This document shows positions 6,211 to 12,175 of a stretch of DNA of 15,545 bases, piece after piece. The notes under the pieces were generated by a model, which did no database searches, had not been told where the DNA came from, and saw only the letters and a program-made list of their open reading frames with translations. The stretch is from Methanosarcinales archaeon (GTDB lineage Archaea > Halobacteriota > Syntropharchaeia > Alkanophagales > Methanospirareceae): positions 1-15,545 of the forward strand of contig JAODGR010000033.1 in assembly GCA_025464275.1 (NCBI GenBank). The letters run 5' to 3'. Made by a program: the position numbers and the translations under genes. Numbering within the stretch: the first letter of the stretch is position 1; each line of letters opens with the position of its first letter.

Positions 6211-7422
6211 TTACTTATCACCTCCATTTCTCCTCATGGGCATCATAGCCCAATACGCCGCTACAATAGAGATAAAGGATAACAGGATAGAGAGCGAAGG
6301 TGACTGTAATCCCACAGGTGGTGAAGGTGATGCAGGAGATGCAGCCGAAGATACAGATGCGGGATTGGTATCCTCCACTCGCGGGCTCAGGTGCGGTACG
6401 GCGGGTATCTTCACGGAGATGGTATCGGATTCGTGTCTGTTGATGCCGTTCCTGAAGAGCGCCTTAAAGGTAACTCTGCAACTGGCACCTTCTATCACTG
6501 AATCGTTCACATTCACATTGAAAGCCACGACGCTCGATTCACCCGATTTTAAATCGCCCACATACACCTGCTCAGGCTCTACTCCTACACCTCCCACAGC
6601 TTCACAGGCGGTAACATAGAGGCTGTCAACATCAGCCAGCCCCTCGTTTATCACCTCCAGTCTCACTTCTTCGGGCGTTACCTCCAGAGGCATTATGTTC
6701 ACCGTGCCGCTGACTGTAACGGGGATGAAATAGCGAATGCCTTTACTGCTCCCTCCTTCTGTATCCTGGACATCGGCAATGAACTCAAGCATATACAGTC
6801 CTTCCACGGAGGGTGCTTTTAACTTGAATATAAAATCCGCTTTCCTGTCCGGACCTATCACACCTGCATTTATAAATCGGTTATAGACCTTGAAATTATC
6901 CTTCTCCCTGATATACGCCTCCTTTATATATGCATCCATAGAGTAATAGGTTTTAGTATCGATATCAATCGTTACAGGCTCATTCTCACTCTCTACCGTG
7001 TGCACATGCTCCCACAAAGGTCCTTTACTGTCTTCCGTCCTCTCCCATTCGGATGTTTCCTCTTTTTCACTCCCTGTAGTGGCTATTGTATCCATCTTTA
7101 TCCCGATATTCCTCTCTATCGGCTTGTCCTGCATATTCTTGAGTGTTACGGTCAGCACACCCACATCACCGGGCATCAATGTCTCAGGGTACAGCCTGTA
7201 ATCGTATACCATCACGGAGGGTAACGGGTCAGGTGCAATTCCACTCTTCTCCAATAACACATCCACAACACCGGTATAGGTATCGGCATTGGTATCGGCA
7301 TTGGCATTGGCATTGATACCAATACCAGCAGTGGCGGTTAGGGTGTGAGGAATGAGTGACAGGATGACGAGGGCAGATAAGGATGTGCACCCAAACATGT
7401 ATCTCTGTTTCATCTCACTCAT
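6211..7422 (-). CDS. COG1361-like secreted surface protein, C-terminally membrane-anchored
   Basis: A 403-residue exported protein. A signal peptide at about 10-31 is followed by a low-complexity Asn-Ala-Asp-Thr run (about 36-48). Then comes YRLYPETLMPGDVGVLTVTLKN (about 75-96), the opening of COG1361-type S-layer-like proteins with Ig/CARDB-like beta-sandwich domains. A second sandwich around 240-345 has VNEGLADVDSLYVT and GDLKSGESSVVAFNV. A Ser/Pro-rich stretch (350-375) precedes a single C-terminal helix and the basic tail MRRNGGDK. Topology is extracellular with a membrane anchor. It overlaps the preceding gene by 8 bp and is separated from the binding-protein gene by 2 bp, so the three are one operon. 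The role is probably structural or ligand presentation at the S-layer (inference). Confidence 0.78.
   Translation of the reverse strand: MSEMKQRYMFGCTSLSALVILSLIPHTLTATAGIGINANANADTNADTYTGVVDVLLEKSGIAPDPLPSVMVYDYRLYPETLMPGDVGVLTVTLKNMQDKPIERNIGIKMDTIATTGSEKEETSEWERTEDSKGPLWEHVHTVESENEPVTIDIDTKTYYSMDAYIKEAYIREKDNFKVYNRFINAGVIGPDRKADFIFKLKAPSVEGLYMLEFIADVQDTEGGSSKGIRYFIPVTVSGTVNIMPLEVTPEEVRLEVINEGLADVDSLYVTACEAVGGVGVEPEQVYVGDLKSGESSVVAFNVNVNDSVIEGASCRVTFKALFRNGINRHESDTISVKIPAVPHLSPRVEDTNPASVSSAASPASPSPPVGLQSPSLSILLSFISIVAAYWAMMPMRRNGGDK
6217..6225 (-). promoter_or_regulatory. Strong Shine-Dalgarno site for the substrate-binding protein
   Basis: GGAGGTGAT is fully complementary to the archaeal 16S 3' end and lies 8 nt before ATG 6208. 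It sits inside the last codons of the upstream surface-protein gene, so translation of the third operon gene can initiate strongly on the shared mRNA. Confidence 0.7.
7271..7330 (-). repeat. In-frame GGYATY hexamer repeat in the COG1361-like gene
   Basis: The plus strand shows GGTATC and GGCATT hexamers in alternation, then several consecutive GGCATT units. On the coding strand this is the Asn-Ala/Asn-Asp-Thr low-complexity segment just after the signal peptide. The pattern is that of slippage-expanded simple sequence kept in frame. Confidence 0.8.
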
Positions 7423-8113
7423 CCCTCCGTCCTCCCCTCCTCTTCATTCTCTCCCCTGCTTCTGCCTTTACTGCGAGACGGAGATGGAGATATACAAGGG
7501 CAAGTGATACGAGTCCGCAGATAGCGGAGAAACCGGGTGTGGGTGCAGGTGTGGGTGTGGGAGTAGGGGTAGCGATAAGAGCGGGCGTTGTGGGTGATGG
7601 AGAGAGCGGGGAAGGTGATGGTGGCGGTGACGGTGAGGGTGATGGTGACTCTGCAATAGCCACTTTCACCAGCTCCCTCGTTCCCTCTATATCACCGTGG
7701 CTCATCTCAAGTGCATCATACCACACACCGGTAAATGTGCTTCTTGTCCCGCTCACGCTTTCATCGCGGGATGCCCGGAGTGTATATACTATCGAGGTTT
7801 CATTGAGCACCACGAAGAGCACCTTCTGACCAGCTACATGAGTTTGATTTGGAGGATGTGTGGTGCTGACAAATGTAAATCCCTCAGGGATGTTCTCCAT
7901 GATGCCACCCGCCTTCAGACCGGAGATATTGAGGGATACGTGTAATGTCGAGCCTGAGATGGGTCTGGTTGTGGATAGGGCACGGGTGACCGTAACCTCA
8001 GCACCAGCTGCAAGTCCATGTCCAGGTCCAATTGTGGCAATTCCAGATGTGACTATTACTATTAATATCACCGCGGTTAATACCGGTACCATCTGCGGGG
8101 GTGTCTTATCCAT
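7415..8113 (-). CDS. PGF-CTERM-type surface protein
   Basis: A 232-residue exported protein. Residues about 8-36 are a signal peptide. One beta-rich domain (about 38-150) has repeated TRSTF/GxTL-like strands and NIPEGFTFVS. A Ser-Pro/Thr-Pro linker (about 156-192) follows, then TPGFSAICGLVSLALVYLHLR, which matches the PGF-CTERM tripartite sorting signal used by archaeosortase A for C-terminal processing and lipid attachment. Unusually, about 20 residues with many Arg/Lys follow the helix; typical tails are shorter. The linker is encoded by G/T-rich simple repeats. ATG 8113, with AGGTGG (8119-8124) 5 nt upstream, is preferred over GTG 8122, which would overlap that site. It is the first gene of the surface operon and is divergent from the ExbB-like gene. 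Confidence 0.78.
   Translation of the reverse strand: MDKTPPQMVPVLTAVILIVIVTSGIATIGPGHGLAAGAEVTVTRALSTTRPISGSTLHVSLNISGLKAGGIMENIPEGFTFVSTTHPPNQTHVAGQKVLFVVLNETSIVYTLRASRDESVSGTRSTFTGVWYDALEMSHGDIEGTRELVKVAIAESPSPSPSPPPSPSPLSPSPTTPALIATPTPTPTPAPTPGFSAICGLVSLALVYLHLRLAVKAEAGERMKRRGGRRDE
7533..7660 (-). repeat. Simple-sequence tract encoding a Ser-Pro/Thr-Pro linker
   Basis: The plus strand is a long run of GGTGTGGGTGCAGG- and GGTGATGGTGGCGG-like units. Read on the coding strand it yields alternating Thr-Pro and Ser-Pro dipeptides. Such Pro-rich spacers lift extracellular domains off the membrane before a sorting signal, and the tandem DNA structure suggests a length that varies between strains. 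Confidence 0.75.
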
Positions 8114-8246
8114 ACTGACCACCTGTCTTTCTCACTCACATTTGTCTTTTATAATACCGATACTATATATAAAATAAAGTACAAGAAATATAAAATTTAT
8201 ATTAATCTAACAGATTAGTGTTATCTCATCAGGCAGGGTGGCGGAG
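8114..8246. promoter_or_regulatory. Divergent promoter region, surface operon (-) / ExbB-like operon (+)
   Basis: An AT-rich 133-bp region. On the minus strand, GGTATTATAAAAG (8146-8158) lies about 26 bp before a start near 8125, leaving a short leader with the AGGTGG site. On the plus strand, the near-palindromic AATATAAAATTTATATT (8188-8204) can act as TATA element for a start near 8215-8220. A second A/T box, ACTATATATAAAAT (8162-8175), could serve either direction. The layout suggests coordinated control of both operons. Confidence 0.5.
8203..8217. promoter_or_regulatory. Operator-like perfect inverted repeat
   Basis: TAATCT-AAC-AGATTA is a perfect 6-bp inverted repeat with a 3-nt spacer. 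It lies directly downstream of the plus-strand TATA-like element and at the predicted start of the ExbB-like transcript. Its position and size suit a dimeric repressor, but which regulator binds is unknown. Some short palindromes are expected by chance in AT-rich DNA. Confidence 0.4.
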
Positions 8247-9053
8247 ATGGACATAGGTGGGGCACTGGAGCTATTCAAGCTGGGGGCGCAGAAGGGGATA
8301 TATCTCCTCTCAACGAATCTACTGTATCCCGTGATAATCCTCCTCTTTATATTGATTGGGTGGAGTCTGATTGCACTGGGTGGTTTTCTGTATGAATGGC
8401 GTTCGAGGCGGCGGAATTTCGGGTCGATGGAGCGAGCTGCATTTAAGGCGCGAGCGCTACTGGAAGCGAACGAGCTGGATGACGCTTTCATGCTACTGGG
8501 CAGGTCATGTTCCACAGCTTACATGCATGACTTCATCGCCGGCATCTCAAGATACCGCCGCCTGTTCCCTGCCAGGAAGCTCATGCAAGCCCGGGTAGAG
8601 AAGCTACTCCAGGACCTGGAGAGCGATATGGCAAAGCGATTGGAGAAGTCGAGGTTTGTAACCCGTGCCGGTCCCATGCTGGGTTTGATGGGCACGTTGA
8701 TACCCATGGGTCCGGCACTGCTCGCACTCGCGGGTGGCGATGTGAAGACCTTAGCGGATAATTTAATCATTGCATTCGGAACAACAGTCGTTGGACTCGC
8801 GAGTGGACTGGTGGGCTATACAATTACAATGGTCAGGAGCAGGTGGTATGAGCAGGACATGAGTGATATGGAGTACATGGCGGAGATTCTCTTCGGTGAG
8901 AGAGAGCAGGAGAGCGAGAGCATGATGGAGGACCTGGACCTGGGGATGTGGGCAGGGGGTGGGGATGGAGCGGCTGAGAAGAGAGGATGGCGGAAGCAGA
9001 GGTTCCTCCAATACCTGGATAAGGTGAAGATAAGGAGGAGGAGAAGGGAATAG
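8247..9053 (+). CDS. MotA/TolQ/ExbB proton-channel family protein
   Basis: A 268-residue inner-membrane protein. Helix 1 lies at about 24-48, a large cytoplasmic helical region at about 50-135, and helices 2 and 3 within 137-197. The family signature is clear: GPMLGLMGTLIPMGPALLAL (about 142-161) followed by LADNLIIAFGTTVVGLASGLVGYTI. The pore-lining Thr residues of E. coli ExbB (Thr148 in the GT motif and Thr181) have counterparts at Thr150 and Thr179/180. ExbB-type pentamers pass protons with an ExbD-type partner, here the DUF2149 protein downstream. The C-terminal tail is acidic, then strongly basic (KIRRRRRE). ATG 8247 follows GGTGG (8237-8241) at 5 nt; GTG 8238 is the alternative. The gene is divergent from the surface-protein operon. 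Confidence 0.87.
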   Translation: MDIGGALELFKLGAQKGIYLLSTNLLYPVIILLFILIGWSLIALGGFLYEWRSRRRNFGSMERAAFKARALLEANELDDAFMLLGRSCSTAYMHDFIAGISRYRRLFPARKLMQARVEKLLQDLESDMAKRLEKSRFVTRAGPMLGLMGTLIPMGPALLALAGGDVKTLADNLIIAFGTTVVGLASGLVGYTITMVRSRWYEQDMSDMEYMAEILFGEREQESESMMEDLDLGMWAGGGDGAAEKRGWRKQRFLQYLDKVKIRRRRRE

Positions 9054-9101
9054 ATATGTTGGATGTTTGGATGTATGGATATATATGTATGATAAGGAGA
9101 T

Positions 9102-9109
9102 GGAGGTGA
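9102..9109 (+). promoter_or_regulatory. Shine-Dalgarno site fixing the GTG start of the DUF2149 gene
   Basis: GGAGGTGA lies 9 nt before GTG 9119. An ATG upstream of it runs into a stop at once, so this site supports the GTG start. The 65-bp gap after the ExbB-like gene also holds short GGATGT/GGATAT direct repeats. Confidence 0.6.
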
Positions 9110-9118
9110 AGTAAAGAG

Positions 9119-9490
9119 GTGAGATATCTGAGACGAGGGAGGAGTAGAAGAAGCAGGAGTAGAAGTCGAAAGCCGGGTGACGGTGACGAAGACCCCTTGA
9201 GTGCAGTGGCAAATCTCTTCGACGTGGCAATGATATTTGCACTTGGATTGATGGTGATGGTACTGATGCAGATGGGGATGCAGGAAGCACTCACGAATCC
9301 AGAGAAGATGAAGGAGATAATCGAGCGTGGGAAGCTGATGAAGATGGCACCCACCGACCAGGTGGTCACTGTTACCGGAGATATCCTGGAATCGGGGACA
9401 TTATACGAGGTGAAACAGCCTGGTGGGGAGTCTGCATATATACTGGTGAATAGTACAGGGGAGCAGGAGCAGAAGCAGAAGGTGGGGTGA
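9119..9490 (+). CDS. DUF2149 protein, ExbD-like partner of the channel
   Basis: A 123-residue single-pass membrane protein. A short Arg/Ser-rich cytoplasmic N-terminus (2-18) and an acidic patch lead into NLFDVAMIFALGLMVMVLM (32-50), then an extracytoplasmic domain with an amphipathic NPEKMKEIIERGKLMKM stretch and a small beta domain near 80-112. I recognise DUF2149, a family found in methanogens beside ExbB/TolQ-like genes. Asp35 opens the helix in the context LFDVAMIF, matching ExbD's FIDVMLVLL, in which Asp25 carries protons. The ExbD-like role is inferred from this match, the topology and the adjacency. The C-terminus ends in an EQEQKQK tract from GAGCAG-like repeats. It starts with GTG. 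Confidence 0.8.
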   Translation: MRYLRRGRSRRSRSRSRKPGDGDEDPLSAVANLFDVAMIFALGLMVMVLMQMGMQEALTNPEKMKEIIERGKLMKMAPTDQVVTVTGDILESGTLYEVKQPGGESAYILVNSTGEQEQKQKVG

Positions 9491-9650
9491 TGAGCCCAGC
9501 TCGCTCTCATATCCCGGGATGATTCAGGTGAGGTGCTGGGTGAATGTACTCCTGTTAACTTCCTGCTCTGGCTTCTTTTCTTATTACTTACTACTTACTA
9601 TACTTACCTTATATTATTGTAGGCTATTCAAGAGATGGAAGGTGAAGAAA
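9491..9650 (+). promoter_or_regulatory. Intergenic region with pyrimidine tract, TTACTTACTA repeats and TATA-like box
   Basis: After the DUF2149 stop the composition changes. The tract CTTCTTTTCTTATTACTT (about 9571-9588) could end the upstream transcript. Imperfect TTACTTACTA/ACTTACTATACTTACC repeats follow (9585-9608), then CTTATATTATTG (9608-9619), a TATA-like box about 30 bp before the GGAAGGTGA Shine-Dalgarno site. An open frame from ATG 9519 crosses this region, but its composition looks non-coding. Confidence 0.4.
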
Positions 9651-9932
9651 TTGAAGATACGATTGCCGGATGGGAGGGAGATAGAAGCGGTGGACGTGGA
9701 CTTTGATACGGTGAAAGAGGATTGGAATGAGTATAAACTGGAGGATGGCACGATCTTGAAGTTCAAGACGATAGTGAGCAGCATAGTTCGTACAGAGGAA
9801 TATGACCCGATGACCGGTGACCCGGTTTATCATGTGCGGTCGACGAATGTGCTCAGGGTGAAGGTGCCGGAGAAGCTGAAGCGGATGCCCGGTGCGCGGA
9901 AGTCGGATGTGGAAGGTGTGGAAGTGCGATGA
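9651..9932 (+). CDS. Small conserved-looking protein of unknown function
   Basis: From TTG 9651 this encodes 93 residues, mostly charged and probably beta-rich: KIRLPDGREIEAVDVDFDT, WNEYKLEDGTILKFK, IVRTEEYDPMTGDPVYHVRSTNV, ending VPEKLKRMPGARKSD. It looks like a small cytoplasmic protein of the kind seen in methanogen-type archaea, but I cannot name a family. The start is uncertain. GGAAGGTGA (9637-9645) lies 5 nt before TTG 9651; GTG 9642 is possible, and ATG 9519 would add a hydrophobic 41-residue lead encoded by AT-rich simple sequence, which I doubt. It ends 7 bp from the convergent trm56 gene. Confidence 0.6.
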   Translation: MKIRLPDGREIEAVDVDFDTVKEDWNEYKLEDGTILKFKTIVSSIVRTEEYDPMTGDPVYHVRSTNVLRVKVPEKLKRMPGARKSDVEGVEVR

Positions 9933-9939
9933 AGCATTC

Positions 9940-10524
9940 TTATACCCTCCTCACCTTCTTACCCGCTCTGTTTGGTATTATCTCCAGTTCTGCATGCTCG
10001 AATCTGGCTCTTAATTCACTGCCCATGTATAAGTGGTCGAGGAAGAGAGCGAGAGCAGCTATCTCAGAGTGTGGCTGATTTCCCACTGCAATGTTCCAGT
10101 CTGCGAGTTGATAGACCTCGGGAGGTACCTTCTCCGCACCCACGACCACCAGTATACGAGCTGCACTCTCTCTTATCTCGTCAATCACATCGAGGATGTT
10201 CTCACCGTACATCGTGAGGTGACAGACCTTGCCCCCTCCCTCCTTCCACCTCGCTATCTCCTCTCGCCACTTCACACCGGTCTGCAGGAAGAAATCACCA
10301 CCCCACCGCTTTGTCACCTCTCTTATGCTCCGGACCACGGCTTTATCCTCTGATGTGAGAAGCAATCCTCTCGCACCCAGTGCACGGGCAACCAGTCCGA
10401 GATGCGTGGTAACCCGTTTATCGCGCTCAGGACGATGCCCTAATCTCAATACAGTGACACTGCATCTGCAACTGCATCTGACAGCTCCGTCCCCCCCTTG
10501 CTCTTGCTCCTCCGCTCTCTTCAT
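9940..10524 (-). CDS. trm56: tRNA (cytidine(56)-2'-O)-methyltransferase
   Basis: A 194-residue SPOUT-class methyltransferase of the archaea-specific aTrm56 family, which methylates the 2'-O of C56 in the T loop of tRNAs using S-adenosylmethionine. Diagnostic blocks are LRLGHRPERDKRVTTH (26-41), HLTMYG (102-107), VVVGAEKVP (126-134) and VGNQPHSEIAALALFLD (147-163); the last two form the trefoil-knot cofactor site. Length is usual. The first 20 or so residues are a non-conserved Glu/Gly- and Cys/Arg-rich stretch, partly encoded by ACTGCATCTGCA repeats (10459-10481). ATG 10524 overlaps the TGA of the upstream small-protein gene as ATGA, implying translational coupling. Confidence 0.92.
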   Translation of the reverse strand: MKRAEEQEQGGDGAVRCSCRCSVTVLRLGHRPERDKRVTTHLGLVARALGARGLLLTSEDKAVVRSIREVTKRWGGDFFLQTGVKWREEIARWKEGGGKVCHLTMYGENILDVIDEIRESAARILVVVGAEKVPPEVYQLADWNIAVGNQPHSEIAALALFLDHLYMGSELRARFEHAELEIIPNRAGKKVRRV

Positions 10525-10838
10525 TCAATATACCGTATCACGGTAAGATGGAAGTCAACACCGGCTGGTAGAGGTTGAGGCATATCAGGTACTGCCGGGA
10601 CTCGGTAGCCACATATAATCCCTCTATTTCCCGGTGGGAGTCTCATAATCCAGTTATCAGCAACGGTGTACCTGAAACCCTGCTCATAGATCCATCTTTG
10701 AAGCTCTTCTATCTCACTCGAACTCGAGATGTGGGCGGTGGGAAATACCAATGCCCCGGTCGCCGCGACTTCGAGTACCGAAACCGCTACGAGGACTGCC
10801 AGTATAAACAGAGGTAATACAGGTGTAACTCCTTTCAT
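10521..10838 (-). CDS. Small membrane-anchored protein of unknown function
   Basis: A 105-residue protein. An N-terminal hydrophobic segment (about 7-28, PVLPLFILAVLVAVSVLEVAA) looks like a signal anchor; the remainder has SSSSEIEELQRWIYEQGFRYTVADNW and a Pro-rich GYRVPAVPDMPQPLP section. I do not recognise a family. It is likely real because it has a TATA element at about 10881-10888 on its strand, a sensible distance to ATG 10838, and a 4-bp ATGA overlap with trm56, which makes it the first gene of a two-gene unit. The functional link to tRNA methylation, if any, is unclear. Confidence 0.6.
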   Translation of the reverse strand: MKGVTPVLPLFILAVLVAVSVLEVAATGALVFPTAHISSSSEIEELQRWIYEQGFRYTVADNWIMRLPPGNRGIICGYRVPAVPDMPQPLPAGVDFHLTVIRYIE

Positions 10839-10875
10839 AGCTCTTCACTTCACTACTGCTTACTGCCTATGGGTG

Positions 10876-10908
10876 CTCATCTATATAAAGTTTGCATATA
10901 TTATAGAT
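10876..10908. promoter_or_regulatory. Shared bidirectional TATA region, small-protein/trm56 operon and aroB'
   Basis: ATCTATATAAAG (10879-10890) reads as a TATA box on both strands. On the plus strand its centre is about 25 bp before ATG 10909, so the aroB' mRNA is predicted to be leaderless; no Shine-Dalgarno site precedes that ATG. On the minus strand CTTTATATAG would start transcription near 10858, about 20 nt before ATG 10838. A second AT stretch (10894-10906) is too close to ATG 10909 to serve it. Confidence 0.5.
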
Positions 10909-12108
10909 ATGGGAATGAAAGAGAAGGTAAAAGGGAGAGGGGATAAGAAGGAGAAGGAGATATGGATAAAGGCAGATGAAGGGACCTGGGATGATAAGAA
11001 ATCGAGAATCACAGCCGGGCTGGAATCGGGTGTTGATGGTGTGCTGGTAGAGGAGAAAGACGTGAGTAAAGTAAAGGAGCTGGGTCGTCTCAAGGTGGCT
11101 GCCATTGTACCAGAGGACATCCCATTTGATGTGGGGAAGGAAGCGGATGTAATCGTCTATGGTAAGGGTGGCGAAGGGGACGGTACAAGACCAATACCAG
11201 CGGAGATAGCCAATTCGAGTGTTTATAACGCATTAAAGAGGACGTATGGTGTCAGAGAGAATGCAGCATACGTGGAGATAAGGGGTAAGAAGTACGAACG
11301 ATTTGCAGTGGATCTCTCTGATTACTGTAACTATGTGATCGTGATAGGGAAGGACTGGAGGATAATACCGCTGGAGAATATAATAGCGGAATTACAGAAG
11401 AAGGAGGCGAAGATAATAGCAGGGGTGCAGAGTGCGGAAGAGGCGAGAACGGCGCTGCAAACGCTGGAGCATGGCGCTGACGGCGTTCTGCTCGATACCA
11501 GTGACCCGTCGGAGATAAAGAGGGTGGTGGAGATAAGAGAGGAGAGTGCGATGGGTAGGATTCCACTCACCTATGCACGAGTGACGAACGTGAAGGAGCT
11601 GGAGATGGGCGATCGGGTATGTGTGGACACCTGCTCTTTGATGACGCGTGGAGAGGGTATGCTCATCGGCTCTCAGTCGTTTGCTCTCTTCCTTGTGCAT
11701 TCAGAATCAGAGGAGAGCCCTTACGTGGCTGCGAGACCTTTCAGAGTGAATGCAGGTGCTGTACACGCATACATACTGGTGGGTGACAAGACGAGATATC
11801 TCTCGGAATTGAGCTCGGGCGATGATGTACTGGTGGTAAATGCGGATGGAGTAGCGAGGAAGACGGTAATAGGGCGAGTGAAGATAGAGAAGCGACCCCT
11901 GATGCTCGTGGAGGCTGAAGTTGATACCCCGGATGGTAAGAAGAGATGCAGCATCATACTCCAGAATGCAGAGACGATAAAGTTAATGGGCAAAGATGGA
12001 CCCGTTTCGGTGGTCGAGCTGAGTGAAGGTGATGAGGTTCTGGTTCACCTTACGGAGGCAGCCCGGCATTTCGGTACCGCGGTGGAGGAGGCGGTGATAG
12101 AGAGATAG
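10909..12108 (+). CDS. aroB': 3-dehydroquinate synthase II
   Basis: A 399-residue archaeal enzyme (MJ1249 type). It makes 3-dehydroquinate from 2-amino-3,7-dideoxy-D-threo-hept-6-ulosonate by NAD-dependent oxidative deamination and cyclisation, the alternative entry to aromatic amino acids. Supporting blocks are EIWIKADEGTWDDKKSRIT near the N-terminus, ESGVDGVLVEEKDV, LEHGADGVLLDTSDPSEI (mid), GDRVCVDTCSLMTRGEGMLIGSQSFALFLVHSE, and RPFRVNAGAVHAYILVGDKTRYLSELSSGDDVLVV. The conserved C-terminal region ends in LTEAARHFG. The first 16 residues are a Lys/Glu-rich extension before the usual start of the domain. ATG 10909 fits the TATA spacing for a leaderless mRNA; ATG 10915 is possible. The partner aldolase AroA' is not in the window. 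Confidence 0.9.
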   Translation: MGMKEKVKGRGDKKEKEIWIKADEGTWDDKKSRITAGLESGVDGVLVEEKDVSKVKELGRLKVAAIVPEDIPFDVGKEADVIVYGKGGEGDGTRPIPAEIANSSVYNALKRTYGVRENAAYVEIRGKKYERFAVDLSDYCNYVIVIGKDWRIIPLENIIAELQKKEAKIIAGVQSAEEARTALQTLEHGADGVLLDTSDPSEIKRVVEIREESAMGRIPLTYARVTNVKELEMGDRVCVDTCSLMTRGEGMLIGSQSFALFLVHSESEESPYVAARPFRVNAGAVHAYILVGDKTRYLSELSSGDDVLVVNADGVARKTVIGRVKIEKRPLMLVEAEVDTPDGKKRCSIILQNAETIKLMGKDGPVSVVELSEGDEVLVHLTEAARHFGTAVEEAVIER

Positions 12109-12175
12109 AGAAGACGTAATGATATAACGCTTCTCCGGCATTGTAAGAAGTAACTGAGTTGAGTTGTCTGAACTG
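12109..12175 (+). promoter_or_regulatory. Putative promoter of the CCA-adding enzyme gene
   Basis: TAATGATATAACG (12118-12130) is a TATA-like element in the 67-bp gap. A start about 26 bp downstream (near 12151-12154) would give a leader of about 20-25 nt to ATG 12176. Only a weak GAGTTGAG-like ribosome site (12156-12163) is seen. Confidence 0.35.

Noticed and set aside
7533..7660. The repeat tract as a possible CRISPR array.
   Set aside because: Units are only about 6 bp with no constant longer repeat or unique spacers, and they lie in frame inside a Pro-rich linker.
9054..9118. GGATGT/GGATAT direct repeats between the ExbB-like and DUF2149 genes as a regulatory array.
   Set aside because: Units are few, imperfect and of low complexity; the only supported function in this gap is the Shine-Dalgarno site.
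8763..9510. Two long minus-strand open frames (175 and 225 codons) rich in Ser, Pro, Leu and His.
   Set aside because: They are antisense to the ExbB-like and DUF2149 genes and mirror their purine-rich repeats; the composition is that of a shadow frame.
10729..10908. A 60-codon N-terminal extension of the DHQ synthase II frame.
   Set aside because: It runs through the divergent promoter and antisense to the small membrane-protein gene; the family domain begins after ATG 10909.
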